The notes under the pieces were generated by a model that was not told where the DNA came from, made no database searches, and saw only the letters and a program-made list of their open reading frames with translations. Shown here piece after piece: positions 1-11,535 of a stretch of 64,000 nucleotides of DNA. Positions within the stretch are counted from its first letter, which is position 1, and every line of letters starts with the position of its first letter. Origin of the DNA: Triticum aestivum (lineage: Eukaryota; Streptophyta; Magnoliopsida; Poales; Poaceae). The stretch spans positions 414,570,104-414,634,103 of the forward strand of contig NC_057809.1 in NCBI RefSeq assembly GCF_018294505.1. Reading direction: 5' to 3'. The position numbers and the translations under genes are program-made.

Positions 1-95
1 CCCGCTCCATGGCAGACGACATCCCTCCGATTAGGCCAGGGGGCACCTGCGGATGCGCCGTGGGCATCTGGGCCTTCACCCATGCCTTGCGGTAG

Positions 96-1187
96 GTGCG
101 GTGGCCGCGCAAGTTCAAGCTGGAGATGCCACCCTGCTATGACGGCGCGGCAGATCCGACGGCCTTCCTGCATGCATATGAGGAGGTCGTCCTCGAAGTC
201 GGAGGCGACGACCAGGTCATGGCCAACTGGTTCCCGCTGGCCCTGGCCGGCGTGCCACATGCCTGGCTGCTCAGCCTGCAAGGATCTTCTGCGGCCTCCT
301 GGGAGGAGCTGTGCCGCCTCTTCGTCGCGCGCTTCATGGCACAGGCTCCTCTCGCCGTAGCAGACCTCCTCGGTGGTTCATGGGCGACACCTACAGATCG
401 CCACATCAAGCAATTCTTCCGCTAGGTGGGCGCCGCCCGCATGCAGCCAGGGGCTCCCCCGGGATGGGCGACGCCCCAGGCTGACCTCACATTCAGCTCG
501 GAGGACCACCCAGCTATCACTACGAGCTCGGGCGCGCTCCCAATGTTGTGCACACCCACCATCTGCAACATGGCGGTGACCAAGACCCTCATCGACGGCG
601 GAGCTGGCCTCAAAATGCTCTCTGTGGAAGCCTTCGACTTGCTTCATGTACCATACGGCAGGCTCCGCCCCACCAAGCCTTTCTCCGGGGTCGACATCGG
701 CTCCACCAGCCCCCTAGGGCAAATACGCCTCTCGGTCACCTTTGGTACCCACGACAGCTACCGCACCGAGCTGGTCGACTTCAACATCGCCCACATCGGC
801 CTCCCGTACAACACCATCCTCGGGTACCCTGCCCTGGCTCAGTTCATGGCAGCGACCCATCCAGCCTACAACCTCATGAAGATGCCCGGGGGCAGCGGCA
901 TTCTCACCGTGGACGGGGATACCAAGGAATCCCTAACGACTCCGAAGCTCGACTTCAGAGCCGCCGCGGCAGCGCGCCCAGCCGATGAGGCCACCCTGGG
1001 GGCTAAAGGGGCCGCGCCGGCAAAAACTAAGCAGTTGTTCACTCAAGATCGGGTTGAAACCAAGCAAGTGCCAGTTGAGGAAGACGGGACCTCGGGAGCC
1101 ACTTTCACCATAGGCGCCAACCTTGGCCCCGACCAAGAAGAAGCGCTGGTGAGATTCTTGCGTGCGAACAAGGAGATATTCACCTAG
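96..1187 (+). pseudogene. gag remnant joined to aspartic protease (Tat-like Gypsy)
   Basis: Residues from about position 96 resemble the N-terminal part of a plant Gypsy gag: a basic PRKFKLEMPP..YDG start, then MANWFPLAL and SWEELCRLFVARF blocks. The rest of gag is missing. The frame jumps to sequence that normally lies just before the protease, which suggests a deletion of several hundred codons near 345-375. An in-frame TAG at 423-425 separates this from the protease segment. The protease shows TLIDGGAGL (about 580-610) in place of DTGA and a distal ILGYPALAQF block. It ends at TAG 1185-1187, with another TAG at 1197-1199 in the spacer before RT. Protease-like in origin, but not functional. 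Confidence 0.8.
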
Positions 1188-1289
1188 GAGCCCAAGTAGT
1201 TGGTGGGAGTCCCAAGAGGTGTAATCGAGCATCACTTAAGGGTGTGCCGCAATGTGCGCCTTGTGAAGCAGAAGGCGTGACGACAGTCC

Positions 1290-2070
1290 ATGGAGAAGCA
1301 GTCCTTTGTCGTCCAGGAAACCCGCAAGCTACAAGCTGCGGGTGTCATCCGCGAGGTCCGGTACCCAGAGTGGCTGGCGAACCCCATCGTTGTGCCCACG
1401 AAAGGTGGGATGGAACGTATGTGCGTCGACTTCACCAACCTCAACAAAGACTGCCCTCAAGACCCGTTCCCACTTCCGCGCATCGACCAGATTGTCAACT
1501 GCACCACCGAATGCGACCTGATGTGTTTACTAGATGCCTTCTCGGGTTATCACCGGATCAATATGGCGGTGGAGGACGTGGAGAAGACGGCCTTCCTGAC
1601 CCCATGCGGAGTATATTGCTACACCTGCATGCCGTTTGGACTGCGCAACGCTGGGGCAACCTTCCAGCGGCTGATGCACATCGCCCTGGGCCAGTAGCTT
1701 GGGCGGAACCGCTAAGGCCACGACGACGCACTCGGACAACCAGACCCCACAAGATGGCGTCTCTAGGCCCGCAGAGGCCGTGGTGGGCAACCAAGCTCCT
1801 GAGGCCCCCGTACCTCGGGAGGCGCCACAACCTCTGGAGGCCTTAGGCATCATCGACGCTCCCGCCCTCGTCGAGCACCCAGTCTACTTCGTCAGCATGG
1901 TACTATGAGACACAAGGGCATGATACCCCATGACGCAGAAGCTCATGTTCGTGCTCCTTTTGGCCTCACGCAAGCTGTGTCACTACTTCCAAGGCCACCC
2001 ATTTAAGGTCGTCTAAGCCTACCCACTAGAGAGGGTGCTCCGGAGCCCCAATGTAGCGGGAAGAGTCGCC
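1290..2070 (+). pseudogene. reverse transcriptase N-terminal half and start of RNase H region (broken)
   Basis: The frame 1290-1697 reads as the first half of a Gypsy RT: PIVVPTKGG, CVDFTNLNKDCPQDPFPLPRID, DAFSGYH and MPFGLRNAGATFQRLM are all present. It stops at ALGQ, just before the YVDD catalytic box, which is deleted. What follows (about 1700-1908) is a Pro/Ala-rich spacer leading into HPVYFVSMVL, then a YPMTQKL...HYFQGHPFKVV..LERVLRSPN..GRVA segment that precedes RNase H in this lineage. That segment is cut at 2070 by the Athila-like insertion and continues at 11536. An in-frame TGA lies at 1278-1280 ahead of the RT block. Non-functional RT. Confidence 0.85.
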
Positions 2071-3460
2071 TGATACGTCTCCATTGTATCTACTTTTCCA
2101 AACACTTTCGCCCTTGTTTTGGACTCTAACTTGCATGCTTTGAAAGGAACTAACCCGGGCTGACACTGTTTTCTGCAGAATTGCCATGGTGTTATTTTTG
2201 TGCAGAAATAAAAGTTCTTGGAATGACATGAAAATCAATGGAGATTATTTTTGGAATATATAAAAAATGCTGGCGAAAGAATCAAGGCCAGGGGGCCCAC
2301 ACCCTGTCCACGAGGGTGGGGGCGCGCCTACCCCCCTGGGCGCGCCCCCTGCCTCGTGGTCCCCCTGGTGCTCCTCCGACCTCAACTCCAACTCTATATA
2401 TTCGTATTCGGGTAGAAAAAACCAGAGAGAATGATTCATCGTGTTTTACGGTACGGAGCCGCTGCCAAGCCCTAAACTCTCTCGAGAGGGCTGATCCGGA
2501 GTCCGTTCGGAGCTCCGGAGAGGGGAATCTGTCGCCATCGTCATCATCAACCTTCCTCCATCACCAATTTCATGATGCTCACCGCCGTGCGTGAGTAATT
2601 CCATCGTAGGCTTGCTGGACGGTGATGGGTTGGATGGGATTTATCATGTAATCGAGTTAGTTTTGTTAGGGTTTGATCCCTAGTATCCATTATGTTCTGA
2701 GATTGATGTTGCTATGCTTAATGCTTGTCACTAGGGCCCAAGTGGCATGATTTCAGATCTGAACCTATTATGTTTTCATGAATATATGTGAGTTGTTGAT
2801 CCTATCTTGCAAGTCTATAGTCACCTATTATGTGTTATGATCCGTTAACCCCAAAGTGACAATAATCGGGATACTTACCAGTGATGACCGTAGTTTGAGG
2901 AGTTCATGTATTCACTAAGTGCTAATGCTTTGGTCCGGTACTCTATTAAAAGGAGGCCTTAATATCCCTTAGTTTACAATAGGACCCCGCTGCCACGGGA
3001 GGGTAGGACAAAAGATGTCATGCAAGTTCTTTTCCATAAGCACACATGACTATATTCAGAATACATGTCTACATTACATTGATGAACTGGAGCTAGTTCT
3101 GTGTCACCCTAGGTTATAACTATTGCATGAGGAATCGCATCCGACATAATCATCCATCACTGGTCCATTGCCTACGAGCTTTTCATATATTGTTCTTCGC
3201 TTATTTACTTTTTCGTTGCTACTATTACAATCACTATAAAACCAAAAATATTACTTTTGCTATCGTTACCACTACTATCATATTACTTTGCTACTAAATA
3301 CCTTGCTGCAGATATTAAGTTTCTAGGTGTGGTTGAATTGACAACTTAGCTGCTGATACTTGAGAATATTCTTTGACTCCCCTTGTCTCGAATCAATAAA
3401 TTTGGGTTGAATACTCTACCCTCGAAAACTGTTGCGATCCCCTATACTTGTGGGTTATCA
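2071..3460 (+). repeat. 5' LTR of Athila-like element
   Basis: Begins TGATACGTCTCC directly after the TCGCC target repeat and ends GGGTTATCA. It matches 10136-11535 along its whole length. A TATA-like CTATATATTC at about 2394-2403 follows a GC-rich block (about 2290-2370) and is the likely retroelement promoter. Confidence 0.92.
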
Positions 3461-3471
3461 AGACTACTTTA

Positions 3472-3490
3472 TGGCGCCGTTGCTGGGGAG
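3472..3490 (+). other. Primer-binding site, tRNA-Asp type
   Basis: TGGCGCCGTTGCTGGGGAG lies 11 bp after the 5' LTR. It complements the 3' end of plant tRNA-Asp (which ends CCCCGGCAACGGCGCCA) with one mismatch. It would prime minus-strand cDNA synthesis. Confidence 0.85.
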
Positions 3491-3638
3491 CATAGCTCTA
3501 TTCTTTGAGTCACTTGGGATTTATATCTGCCGATCACTATGAAGAACTTGAAAGATAAAAAGAACCAAGATTTTCCCCTCAACTACGAGGGGAGGTAAGG
3601 AACTGCCATCTAGCTCTGCACTGGATTCACCTTCTGTT

Positions 3639-4880
3639 TTGAGTAAACTTGCGACACCTACTCCTGCTATTCATTCTGATATGTCACATGTTATTGATGA
3701 TGCCACTTCCGCTTTGCATGATACTTATGATGAAACTACTTCTATGCTTGATAATACTGTGCCACTAGGTGAATTTCTTGATGAACAACTTGCTAGGGTT
3801 AGAGAGAATGAAATTATTGAAACTAATAATATTGATGAAAGTGATGATGAAGATTCTCCCCCTAGATATGAATTGCCTATTGTTCCCGAGGGCTATGTCA
3901 TGAATGAAGAAACTGCTAGAGACTTTTTAGCTTGCAATGATAGATATGATCTTAAGAAATTATTAGCTAAGTTGAAAGAAAAGTTTTTGAATGCTAGAAT
4001 GAAATATGACCCTGCTTTTTCTACTTCACCTATCCTTATTTCTGATAAGGACTATGATTTCTCTGTCGATCCTGAGTTAATTACTTTGGTTGAATCTGAT
4101 CCTTTTTATGGCTATGAATCGAAAACTGTTGTGGCACATCTTACTAAATTAAATGATATAGCCACCCTATTCACTAATGATGAGAAAACTTGCTACAACT
4201 TCATCCTTAAGTTGTTTCCATTCTCATTAAAGGGTGATGCTAAAACATGGTTTAATTCTCTTGATCCTGGTTGTGTGCGTAGTCCCCAGGACATGATTTA
4301 TTACTTCTCTGCTAAATATTTCCCCACTCATAAGAAACAAGCTTCCTTAAGGGAAATATATAATTTTGTGCAAATTGAAGAAGAGAGTCTCCCAAAAGCT
4401 TGGGGGAGGTTTCTCCAATTACTTAATGCTTTGCCTGATCATCCTCTCAAGAAAAATGAAATACTTGATATCTTTTATAATGGACTAACCGATGCTTCCA
4501 GAAACCACCTGGATAGTTGTGTTGGTTGTGTTTTCAGGGAAAGAATAGTTGATCAAGCTGAATTGTTGTTGAATAATATGTTGAGTAATGAAAATGATTG
4601 GACACTTCCTGAACCAACTCCTAAGCCAACTCCGAAGAAAAGGGGTATTCTATTTCTCAGTCCTGAAGATATGCAAGATGCAAAGAAATCTATAAAAGAA
4701 AAAGGTATTAAAGCTGAAGATGTTAAGAATTTAACACCTATTGAAGAGATACATGGTCTTGATAACCCGACACAGGTAGTAAAGGTAAATTCTCTCTATG
4801 GATTTGGTAAAGGTGATATTCCTTGTAATAAGTCTGCTAGCCAATGCTTAGATGAGTTTGATAATTTTATCGTTAAATAA
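3639..4880 (+). CDS. Gag polyprotein (Athila-lineage)
   Basis: An open frame of 413 codons, the longest intact one in the window. The N-terminal ~90 residues are acidic. Residues ~165-310 carry the plant retrotransposon gag core: FPFSLKGDAKTWFNSL, YYFSAKYFPTH, FVQIEEESLPKAWGRF and FYNGL. The C-terminal third is Lys/Glu rich. The ATG at 3639 is a practical choice; a short upstream frame starting at 3541 may be the true start, since it ends in a stop 3596-3598 just before. Downstream (4945-5505) the gag C-terminal part continues in another frame, so a frameshift probably separates them. It would form the capsid of the particle. Confidence 0.8.
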   Translation: MSKLATPTPAIHSDMSHVIDDATSALHDTYDETTSMLDNTVPLGEFLDEQLARVRENEIIETNNIDESDDEDSPPRYELPIVPEGYVMNEETARDFLACNDRYDLKKLLAKLKEKFLNARMKYDPAFSTSPILISDKDYDFSVDPELITLVESDPFYGYESKTVVAHLTKLNDIATLFTNDEKTCYNFILKLFPFSLKGDAKTWFNSLDPGCVRSPQDMIYYFSAKYFPTHKKQASLREIYNFVQIEEESLPKAWGRFLQLLNALPDHPLKKNEILDIFYNGLTDASRNHLDSCVGCVFRERIVDQAELLLNNMLSNENDWTLPEPTPKPTPKKRGILFLSPEDMQDAKKSIKEKGIKAEDVKNLTPIEEIHGLDNPTQVVKVNSLYGFGKGDIPCNKSASQCLDEFDNFIVK

Positions 4881-4944
4881 TAAAACTTCAATGCTTGTGT
4901 TGGTAGACAATTGAAACACAATGCTGATATGCTTGAGCACTTGA

Positions 4945-5505
4945 GTGATTATATGTCTAGAGTTAAAAGGTGAACTTAAACTTATTAGCAAACATGCTTC
5001 TATGGTTACCACTCAAGTAGAACAAGTACTTAAGGCTCAGAATGATTTGCTCAGTGAATTAAATAATAAGAAAAATGATAATGCCGTTAGAGTTATGACT
5101 AGAGGGGGTAAAATGACTCAGCAACCTTTGTATCTGAGGGCCACCCCAAGAGAATTGAGCAAGATTCTCAGAGAACTAATGTTGATGCACCTAGTTCTTC
5201 TTCTAAGAAGAAGAAAAATGATAGGACCTTGCATGCTTCTAGTGAACCTGTTGTTGAGTGTTGACACACCTGAGAATCCCAATGATATTTCTATTTCTGA
5301 TGCTGAAACACAATCTGGTAATGAACATGAACCTAGTGATAATGCTAATGATAATGTTCATGTTGATGCTCAACCTAGGAATGGCAATAATGTAGAGATT
5401 GAACCTGCTGTTGATCTCGATAACCCACAATCAAAGAATCAACATTATGATAAGAGAGACTTTGTTGCTAGGAAGCACGGTAAGGAAAGAGAACCATGGG
5501 TTTAG
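4945..5505 (+). pseudogene. Gag C-terminal / linker segment (frame-shifted)
   Basis: Continues the gag-to-protease region of the Athila-like element, rich in Asn, Asp and Glu (NEHEPSDNANDNVHVD). A frame change around 4880-4950 and a stop at 5503-5505 (the codon after EPWV) separate it from gag and from the protease. No CCHC zinc knuckle is visible. It has no independent function that I can name. Confidence 0.5.
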
Positions 5506-5511
5506 AAACCC

Positions 5512-6272
5512 ATGCCTTTTCCTCCTAAACCATTCAACAAAAAGGATGATGAGGATTTTGAGCGCTTTGCTGAAATGATTAGACCTATCTTTATGCATAT
5601 GGGTTTGACTGATATGCTTAAAATTAATCCTTATGCTAAGTACATGAAGGTATTGTTACTAATAAAAGAAAGATACCGGAAGCTGAAATTCCCACCATGC
5701 TTGCTAATTACACTTTTAAGGGTGGAATACCAAAGAAACTTGGGGATCGAGGAGTACCAACTATACCATGCTCCATTAAAAGAAACTATGTTAAAACTGC
5801 TTTATGTGATCTTGGAGCCGGTGTTAGTGTTATGCCTCTCTCTTTATATCATAGACTTGATTTGAATAAGTTGACACCTACTGAAATATCTTTGCAAATG
5901 GCTAATAAATCAACTGCTATACCTGTCGGTATTTGCGAGGATGTGCCTATTGTGGTTGCAAACGTTACTATTTTGATGGACTTTGTTATTCTTGATATTC
6001 CCGAGGACGATAGTATGTCCATTATTCTTGGTAGGCCCTTTTTGAATACTGTAGGGGCTGTTATTGATTGCAAGAAGGCAATGTCACTTTTCATGTTAAT
6101 GGTAATGAGCATATGGTACACTTTCCGAGGAAACAATCTCAAGTCCACAATATTAATTCTATCGGAAAATTTCAACAATTACTATTGGAGGTTTTGAATC
6201 TCCTCTTCCTACTGTCAAGAAGAAATATGATATTCTTATTGTTGGGGACATGCATATCCCCGTTGAGGTAAC
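5512..6272 (+). pseudogene. Aspartic protease region of Athila-like element
   Basis: 5512-5700 encodes a leader (PKPFNKKDDEDFERF, IFMHMGLTDMLK..PYAKYMK). A frame change near 5690 then leads to the protease at 5697-6090. Its active-site loop reads CDLGAGVSVMPLSLYHRL, with DLGA in place of DTGA, followed by MANKSTAIPVGICEDV and IILGRPFLNTVGAVIDC. After DCKK a frameshift (about 6068) moves to NVTFHVNGNEHMVHFPRK, and the frame ends around 6270. DLGA rather than DTGA is common in Athila proteases, so the loss of function comes from the frameshift and not from that residue. Confidence 0.8.
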
Positions 6273-7037
6273 CTAGTGCTATTCGAAATTTCTCCAGTTT
6301 CATGCGATTCGGAATGAGTTTGTTAACAAGACTTGATCAACCTTGTTAGTGGATTCCTTTTGATGAGCATGAGATGGATGAAGTTAGAAAGCACAACCTT
6401 CTGTACCCTCTTTTTACTTTCTGTTATTTATATTAAATAAAGCAAAAATAGTATTTACTGTCTATTTTCTGAATTATCCTTGCAATAAAAAATACCCCAA
6501 AAATAAAAGTTCTCGAAATGCCCTGAAAATGAAATATGATTTTTTTCCAAAATATTTAAGAATTACTGGCACTGAGAACACACCAGGGGACCCACCATGT
6601 GTCCACGAGGGTGGAGGGGGCGCCCCCTACCTCGTGGACCCCTCGTGGGTCCCCTCCACTTATCCTTGCACCCACCCACTTCGTCTTCCTCCATAAAAAA
6701 TCATCCACCATCTCAAACCCGTGTTCTAGCTCTTCTTGCTACCATTTTCGATCTCCTTGCTCAAAGCTCCATTCACAAAATTGCTTTGGGGCATTGTTCT
6801 TCGGTATGTGACTCCTCCAATGGTCTAATTAGTTTTTGTTCTAGTGCTTTATTTATTGCAATTTTTTGCTGCTTAGGTGACCCTATTTGAGCTTGCATGT
6901 CAAATTTATGTGGTCAAAAGTAGTTTAATGCATGATATAGCCTCTAGGCACTTGTAGGAGTAGTTGCTATCAATTTTGTTGAGTTTGGTTCACTTTTATT
7001 TTGAGTTACTAAAAATGTCATAAATTTTTAGAAAAAG
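6273..7037. other. Spacer between protease and second ORF of the Athila-like element
   Basis: No credible coding frame. It holds a short GC-rich block (about 6580-6660, with the GTCCACGAGGGTGG motif also seen in the LTR) followed by CTCCATAAAAAATC, so it resembles a second copy of the LTR promoter region. This may be an internal promoter for the downstream ORF (inference). Confidence 0.4.
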
Positions 7038-8104
7038 ATGAAGAGATTTTTGAGGGGCTCATCGAGCCGAAGCTCGAAGGATAAGCAAAGTGAAGAGAAT
7101 AAGAAGCCCAAGTATAATCTCCCTCGTGCTGCGGAGGTTCGGCCGTGTGAATGGCCTTGTGATGAGTTCTTGAGAAGCCGGGATTTATGAAGATTTTTAT
7201 TATTTGGCTGAGAATGCAGGCCTCACCGACTTCCTCCACGACCAGCGTGAACAGTATCTCTTCACCAATATTTTTGTGCAAAATTTTCATTTCCATGCTA
7301 GGAGATCACCACCTTCGGTGGAATTTTATTTATATGATGAGCATAAGGAGATGTCGCTTTATGATTTGCCGGGTTTGTGGGATACCCTTTGAGGGTAGCA
7401 TAGAGGAACCACATCGTAATGACGTGGTGGGATTTATTGATATAATTGTTGTAGGGGAAACGAGGAAAGTTTCCGATGGAAGAATCACTAGCATACATTT
7501 TCCTATTCTACGTTACTTTGCAACATTTTCTAGTAGATGCTTAATTGGTCACGGGAACTGTGGAAATCTTAGTGGCCCTGATATTGTTATTTTGTGCCAT
7601 GCTTTGTTTCGTGATACCACTTTCAGTTTAGGCGCTATTGTTGCTAAATGGTTAAATTTGTACCATACAAAGGGTCCCATCCTAGGAGGCATCTTCGCCT
7701 CGCGCCTTGCTGCATAGTTTAACATACCTATTAGGCATTATGAGAAAGAGGAAAAGTTGCTACCTCATATTTTTCTAGATTATAAGAGCATGGTAGCACA
7801 TGATTTTATTATTAAGCATAAGAAGAAGATGCTTAACTGTAGACTGATATTTGATAAGAAACACTTTGAGACTATTACCTTGTCTGCTCCCTCTTTGTTC
7901 AACATATTTTCAGGCACGTACCTTGTTTTGCTGGAGGCCGTTCAGGCATACCAGAGCCTGACATCAGCTCCAGAGCCGGAGCCACTATCTGATCCTCACC
8001 ACCAGTCTGTTTATCAGTGGGATCCGTAGGAGATCGCCAACCAGTGGCACCCCAAAGACCCTTCTCAGTACACCGGAGAGGGCAGTTTTGATCCGTGGGC
8101 ATAG
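7038..8104 (+). pseudogene. ATHILA ORF-1-like second open reading frame (frame-shifted)
   Basis: Translation from ATG 7038 starts MKRFLRGSSSRSSKDKQ and runs through three frame segments. Blocks include YEDFYYLAENAGLTDFLHDQ, CRVCGIPFEGSIEEPH, IHFPILRYFATFSSRCLIG, HALFRDTTFSLGAIVAKW and GPILGGIFASRLAA. It ends at TAG 8102-8104. Frame changes are needed near 7180 and 7365, and internal stops occur near 7716 and 8026. I associate it with the plant ATHILA ORF-1 type family (Pfam PF03078-like) by recollection. The reaction or role of that protein is unknown; it is not RT or integrase. Confidence 0.6.
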
Positions 8105-10135
8105 ACCAACTTAGGCCAAAAGCCTAAGATTTGGGGAGTATGTATTTCTCACCGACATTACATTCTTGTTCACACACTCATGCCAGTTGTCGGTGCTCAT
8201 ACTTTTTCATTGTATCATCCATGCTAGTTTATTTTCTTTTTAAGCTTTCTTTTTGTGTGTTTGAAAAACCTTAAGAAAAAACAAAAAAATTAGTTGTAGC
8301 TTTTAGCTAGTTTACTTTCCATGCCTGTAGTAGTAATAATTAATAGAAAACCCAAAAAGATTTCTCGTTCTTATTTTGCTTGTTGGGAGCTTTCCCGTTT
8401 AAATAGTTTAGTTTCTTTTCTTTTCTTTGGGGGTCGAGAGGAGAAGACCTTGATGAAAATGTTGAGTGGCTCTCATATGCATTATTGTTGATCTAACAAA
8501 GAGCCCATATTACCTTGTCTTCTCCCTTGAGTTGAATGCTTGCAGATTCCAGCTTAGTCCAATGCACGTGCATCATTATTATTATCCACACTATTCGGTC
8601 ATGTAAGTGAAAGGCAATAATGACGATATATGATGGACTGATTGAGATGACAAAAGCTGGTATGAACTTGACCTCTCTTGTTTTTGTAAATATGATTAGT
8701 TCATCGTTCCCGATTCAGCCTATTATGAATGAAACATGTTTGCAATGACAATTAGAGATTATAGTTGCTCATGCCATGCTTAATTTGCTAGGAGTTTATA
8801 ATGGTTTACCTTGCGTGCAAACATGCTATTAAAATGGTTGTGATGTGGTATGATAGGGTGGTATCCTCCTTTGAACGATTCGAGTGGCTTGACTTGGCAC
8901 ATGTTCATTTATGTAGTTGAAACAAAATCAACATAGCCTCCATGATATTTATGTTCATGGTGATTTATATCCTACTCATGCTTGCATTCAGTGTTGATTA
9001 ATTTTAATGCATGTTCATGACTGTTGTCGCTTTCTAGCTGGTCGCTTCCCAGTCTCTTTCTAGCCTTCACTTATACTAAGAGGGAATACTGCATCCAACT
9101 CCATAAACCCCAAAGTTATTCCATATGAGTCCACCACACCTTCCTATATGCGGTATCTACTTGCCGTTCCAAGTAAGTTTGTATGTGCCAAACTCTAAAC
9201 CTTCAAATAAAATTCTGTTTTGTATGCTCGGATAGCTCATGTATCAACTAGGGCTGTCTGTATCTTCCATGCTAGGCGGGTTATTCTCAAGAGAGTGGAC
9301 TCCGCTCCTCACTCACGAGAAAATGGCTAGTCACCGGGAGGCCCAGTCCCATTCTCAAATCAAATCAAAATAATTGCAAACCAAACTCCCCCAGGATTGT
9401 TGTTAGTTGGAGGCACCCGTTGTTTCGGGCAAGCCATGGATTGATGCTTGTTGGTGGTGGGGAAGTATAAACTTTACCATTCTGCTTGGGAACCGCCTAT
9501 AATGTGTGTAGCATGGAAGATATCGAGATCTCTCGGTTGTTATGTTGACAATGAAAGTATACCGCTCAAAATATTATTCATCTATGTTTCAAAATCGAGC
9601 TCTGGCACCTCTACAAATCCCTGCTTCCCTCTGCGAAGGGCCTATCCTATTTACTTTTATGTTGAGTCATCATCCTCTTATTAAAAAGCACCAGTTGGAG
9701 AGCACCGCTGTCATTTGCATGTATTATTGTTAGTTTACATTGAGTATGACTTGACTGGATCTCTTTTACCATGAATTACAATTTCCAGTCAGCCCTTGAT
9801 CTTCAGGGTGCTCTGCATTTATGTTTTGCGGTCTCAGAAAGGGCTAGCGAGATACCATCTTGTTATATCATATTATGATTGTTTTGAGAAAGTGTTGTCA
9901 TCCGAGATTTATTATTATTGCTCGCTAGTTGATTATGCCATTGATATGAGTAAACATGAGACCTAAATGTTATTGTGAATATGGTTAGTTCATAATCTTT
10001 GCTGAAAACTTGAATGTTGGCTTTACATATTTACAACAACAAGAGCAAACAGAGTTTGTAAAACTTTTTCTTTATCACTTTCAGTTTATCAACTGAATTG
10101 CTTGAGGACAATCAAAGGTTTAAGCTTGGGGGAGT
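8105..10135. other. Long 3' untranslated region and polypurine tract of Athila-like element
   Basis: About 2 kb of AT-rich sequence without a believable coding frame. It ends in the polypurine tract AAGCTTGGGGGAGT immediately before the 3' LTR at 10136. It includes an interrupted GC-poor block with many TTATT runs and nothing else I can identify. Confidence 0.7.
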
Positions 10136-11535
10136 TGATACGTCTCCATCATATCTACTTTTCCAAACACTTTTGCCCTTGTTTTGGACTCTAACTTGCA
10201 TGATTTGAATGGAACTAACCCGGACTGACGCTGTTTTCAGCAGAATTGCCATGGTGTTATTTTTGTGCAGAAATATAAGTTTTTGGAATGACCTAAAAAT
10301 CAATGGAGATTATTTTTGGAATATATAAAAATACCGGCGAAAGAATCAAGGCTAGGGGGCCCACACCCTGTCCACGAGGGTGGGGGGCGCGCCTACCCCC
10401 TGGGTGTGCCCCCTGCCTCATGCCCCCCTGATGCTCCTCCGACCTGAACTCCAAATCTATATATTTGTGTTCGGGGAGAAAAAACCCAGAGAGAAGGATT
10501 CATCGCGTTTTACGATACGGAGCCACCGCCAGGCCCTAAACTCTCTCGGGAGGGCTCATCTGGAGTCCATTCGGGGCTCTGGAGAGGAGAATCTGTCGCC
10601 ATCATCATCATCAACCTTCCTCCGTCACCAATTTCATGATGCTCACCACCATGCGTGAGTAATTCCATCGTAGGCTTGCTGGACGGTGATGGGTTGGATG
10701 AGATTTATCATGTAATTGAGTTAGTTTTGTTAGGTTTTGATCCCTAGTATCCATTATGTTCTGAGATTGATGTTTCTATGACTTTGCTATGCTTATTGCT
10801 TGTCACTAGGGCCCGAGTGCCATAATTTCATATCTGAACCTATTATGTTTTCATGAATATATATGAGTTCTTGATCCCATCTTGCAAGTCTATAGTCACC
10901 TATTATGTGTTATGATCCGTTAACCCTGAAGTGACAATAATCGGGATACTTATCGGTGATGACCGTAGTTTGAGGAGTTCATGTATTCACTAAGTGCTAA
11001 TGCTTTGGTCCAGTACTCTATTAAAAGGAGGCCTTAATATCCCTTAGTTTCCAATAGGACCCTGCTGCCACGGGAGGGTAGGAAAAAAGATGTCATGCAA
11101 GTTATTTTCCATAAGCATGTATGACTATATTTGGAATATATGCCTATATTACATTGATGAACTGGAGCTAGTTCTGTGTCACCCTAGGTTATAACTATTG
11201 CATGAGGAATCGCATCCGACATAATCATCCATCACTGGTCCATTGCCTATGAGCTTTTCATATATTGTTCTTCTCTTATTTACTTTTCCATTGCTACTAT
11301 TACAATCACTATAAAACCAAAAATATTACTTTTGCTACCATTACCACTACTATCATATTACATTGCTACTAAATACCTTGTTGCAGATATTATGTTTCCA
11401 GGTGTGGTTGAATTGACAACTCAGCTGCTAATACTTGAGAATATTCTTTGGCTCCCCTTGCGTCGAATCAATAAATTTGGGTTGAATACTCTACCCTCGA
11501 AAATTGTTGCGATCCCCTATACTTGTGGGTTATCA
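10136..11535 (+). repeat. 3' LTR of Athila-like element
   Basis: Matches the 5' LTR 2071-3460 end to end with scattered substitutions and small indels. It begins TGATACGTCTCC and ends GTTATCA. A TATA-like TCTATATATTTG lies at about 10456-10467. It is followed by TCACC, the right-hand target duplication, and then by the interrupted pol gene of the Tat-like element. Confidence 0.92.

Larger units (their letters stand above)
2071..11535 (+). mobile_element. Complete non-autonomous Athila-lineage Gypsy element (Sabrina/WHAM-like)
   Basis: Two LTRs of about 1.4 kb (2071-3460 and 10136-11535) start TGATACGTCTCC and end TTATCA. They flank a PBS for tRNA-Asp, a gag, a protease, a second ORF and a polypurine tract. 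The 5-bp flanks are TCGCC (2066-2070) and TCACC (11536-11540), a target-site duplication with one mismatch. No RT or integrase reading frame is visible anywhere in the 6.7-kb interior, so the element depends on another's enzymes. The LTRs differ visibly; over the first ~400 bp I estimate by eye around 7%, which points to an old insertion. Assignment to Sabrina or WHAM is from memory of their LTR sequence and needs a TREP comparison. Confidence 0.85.
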
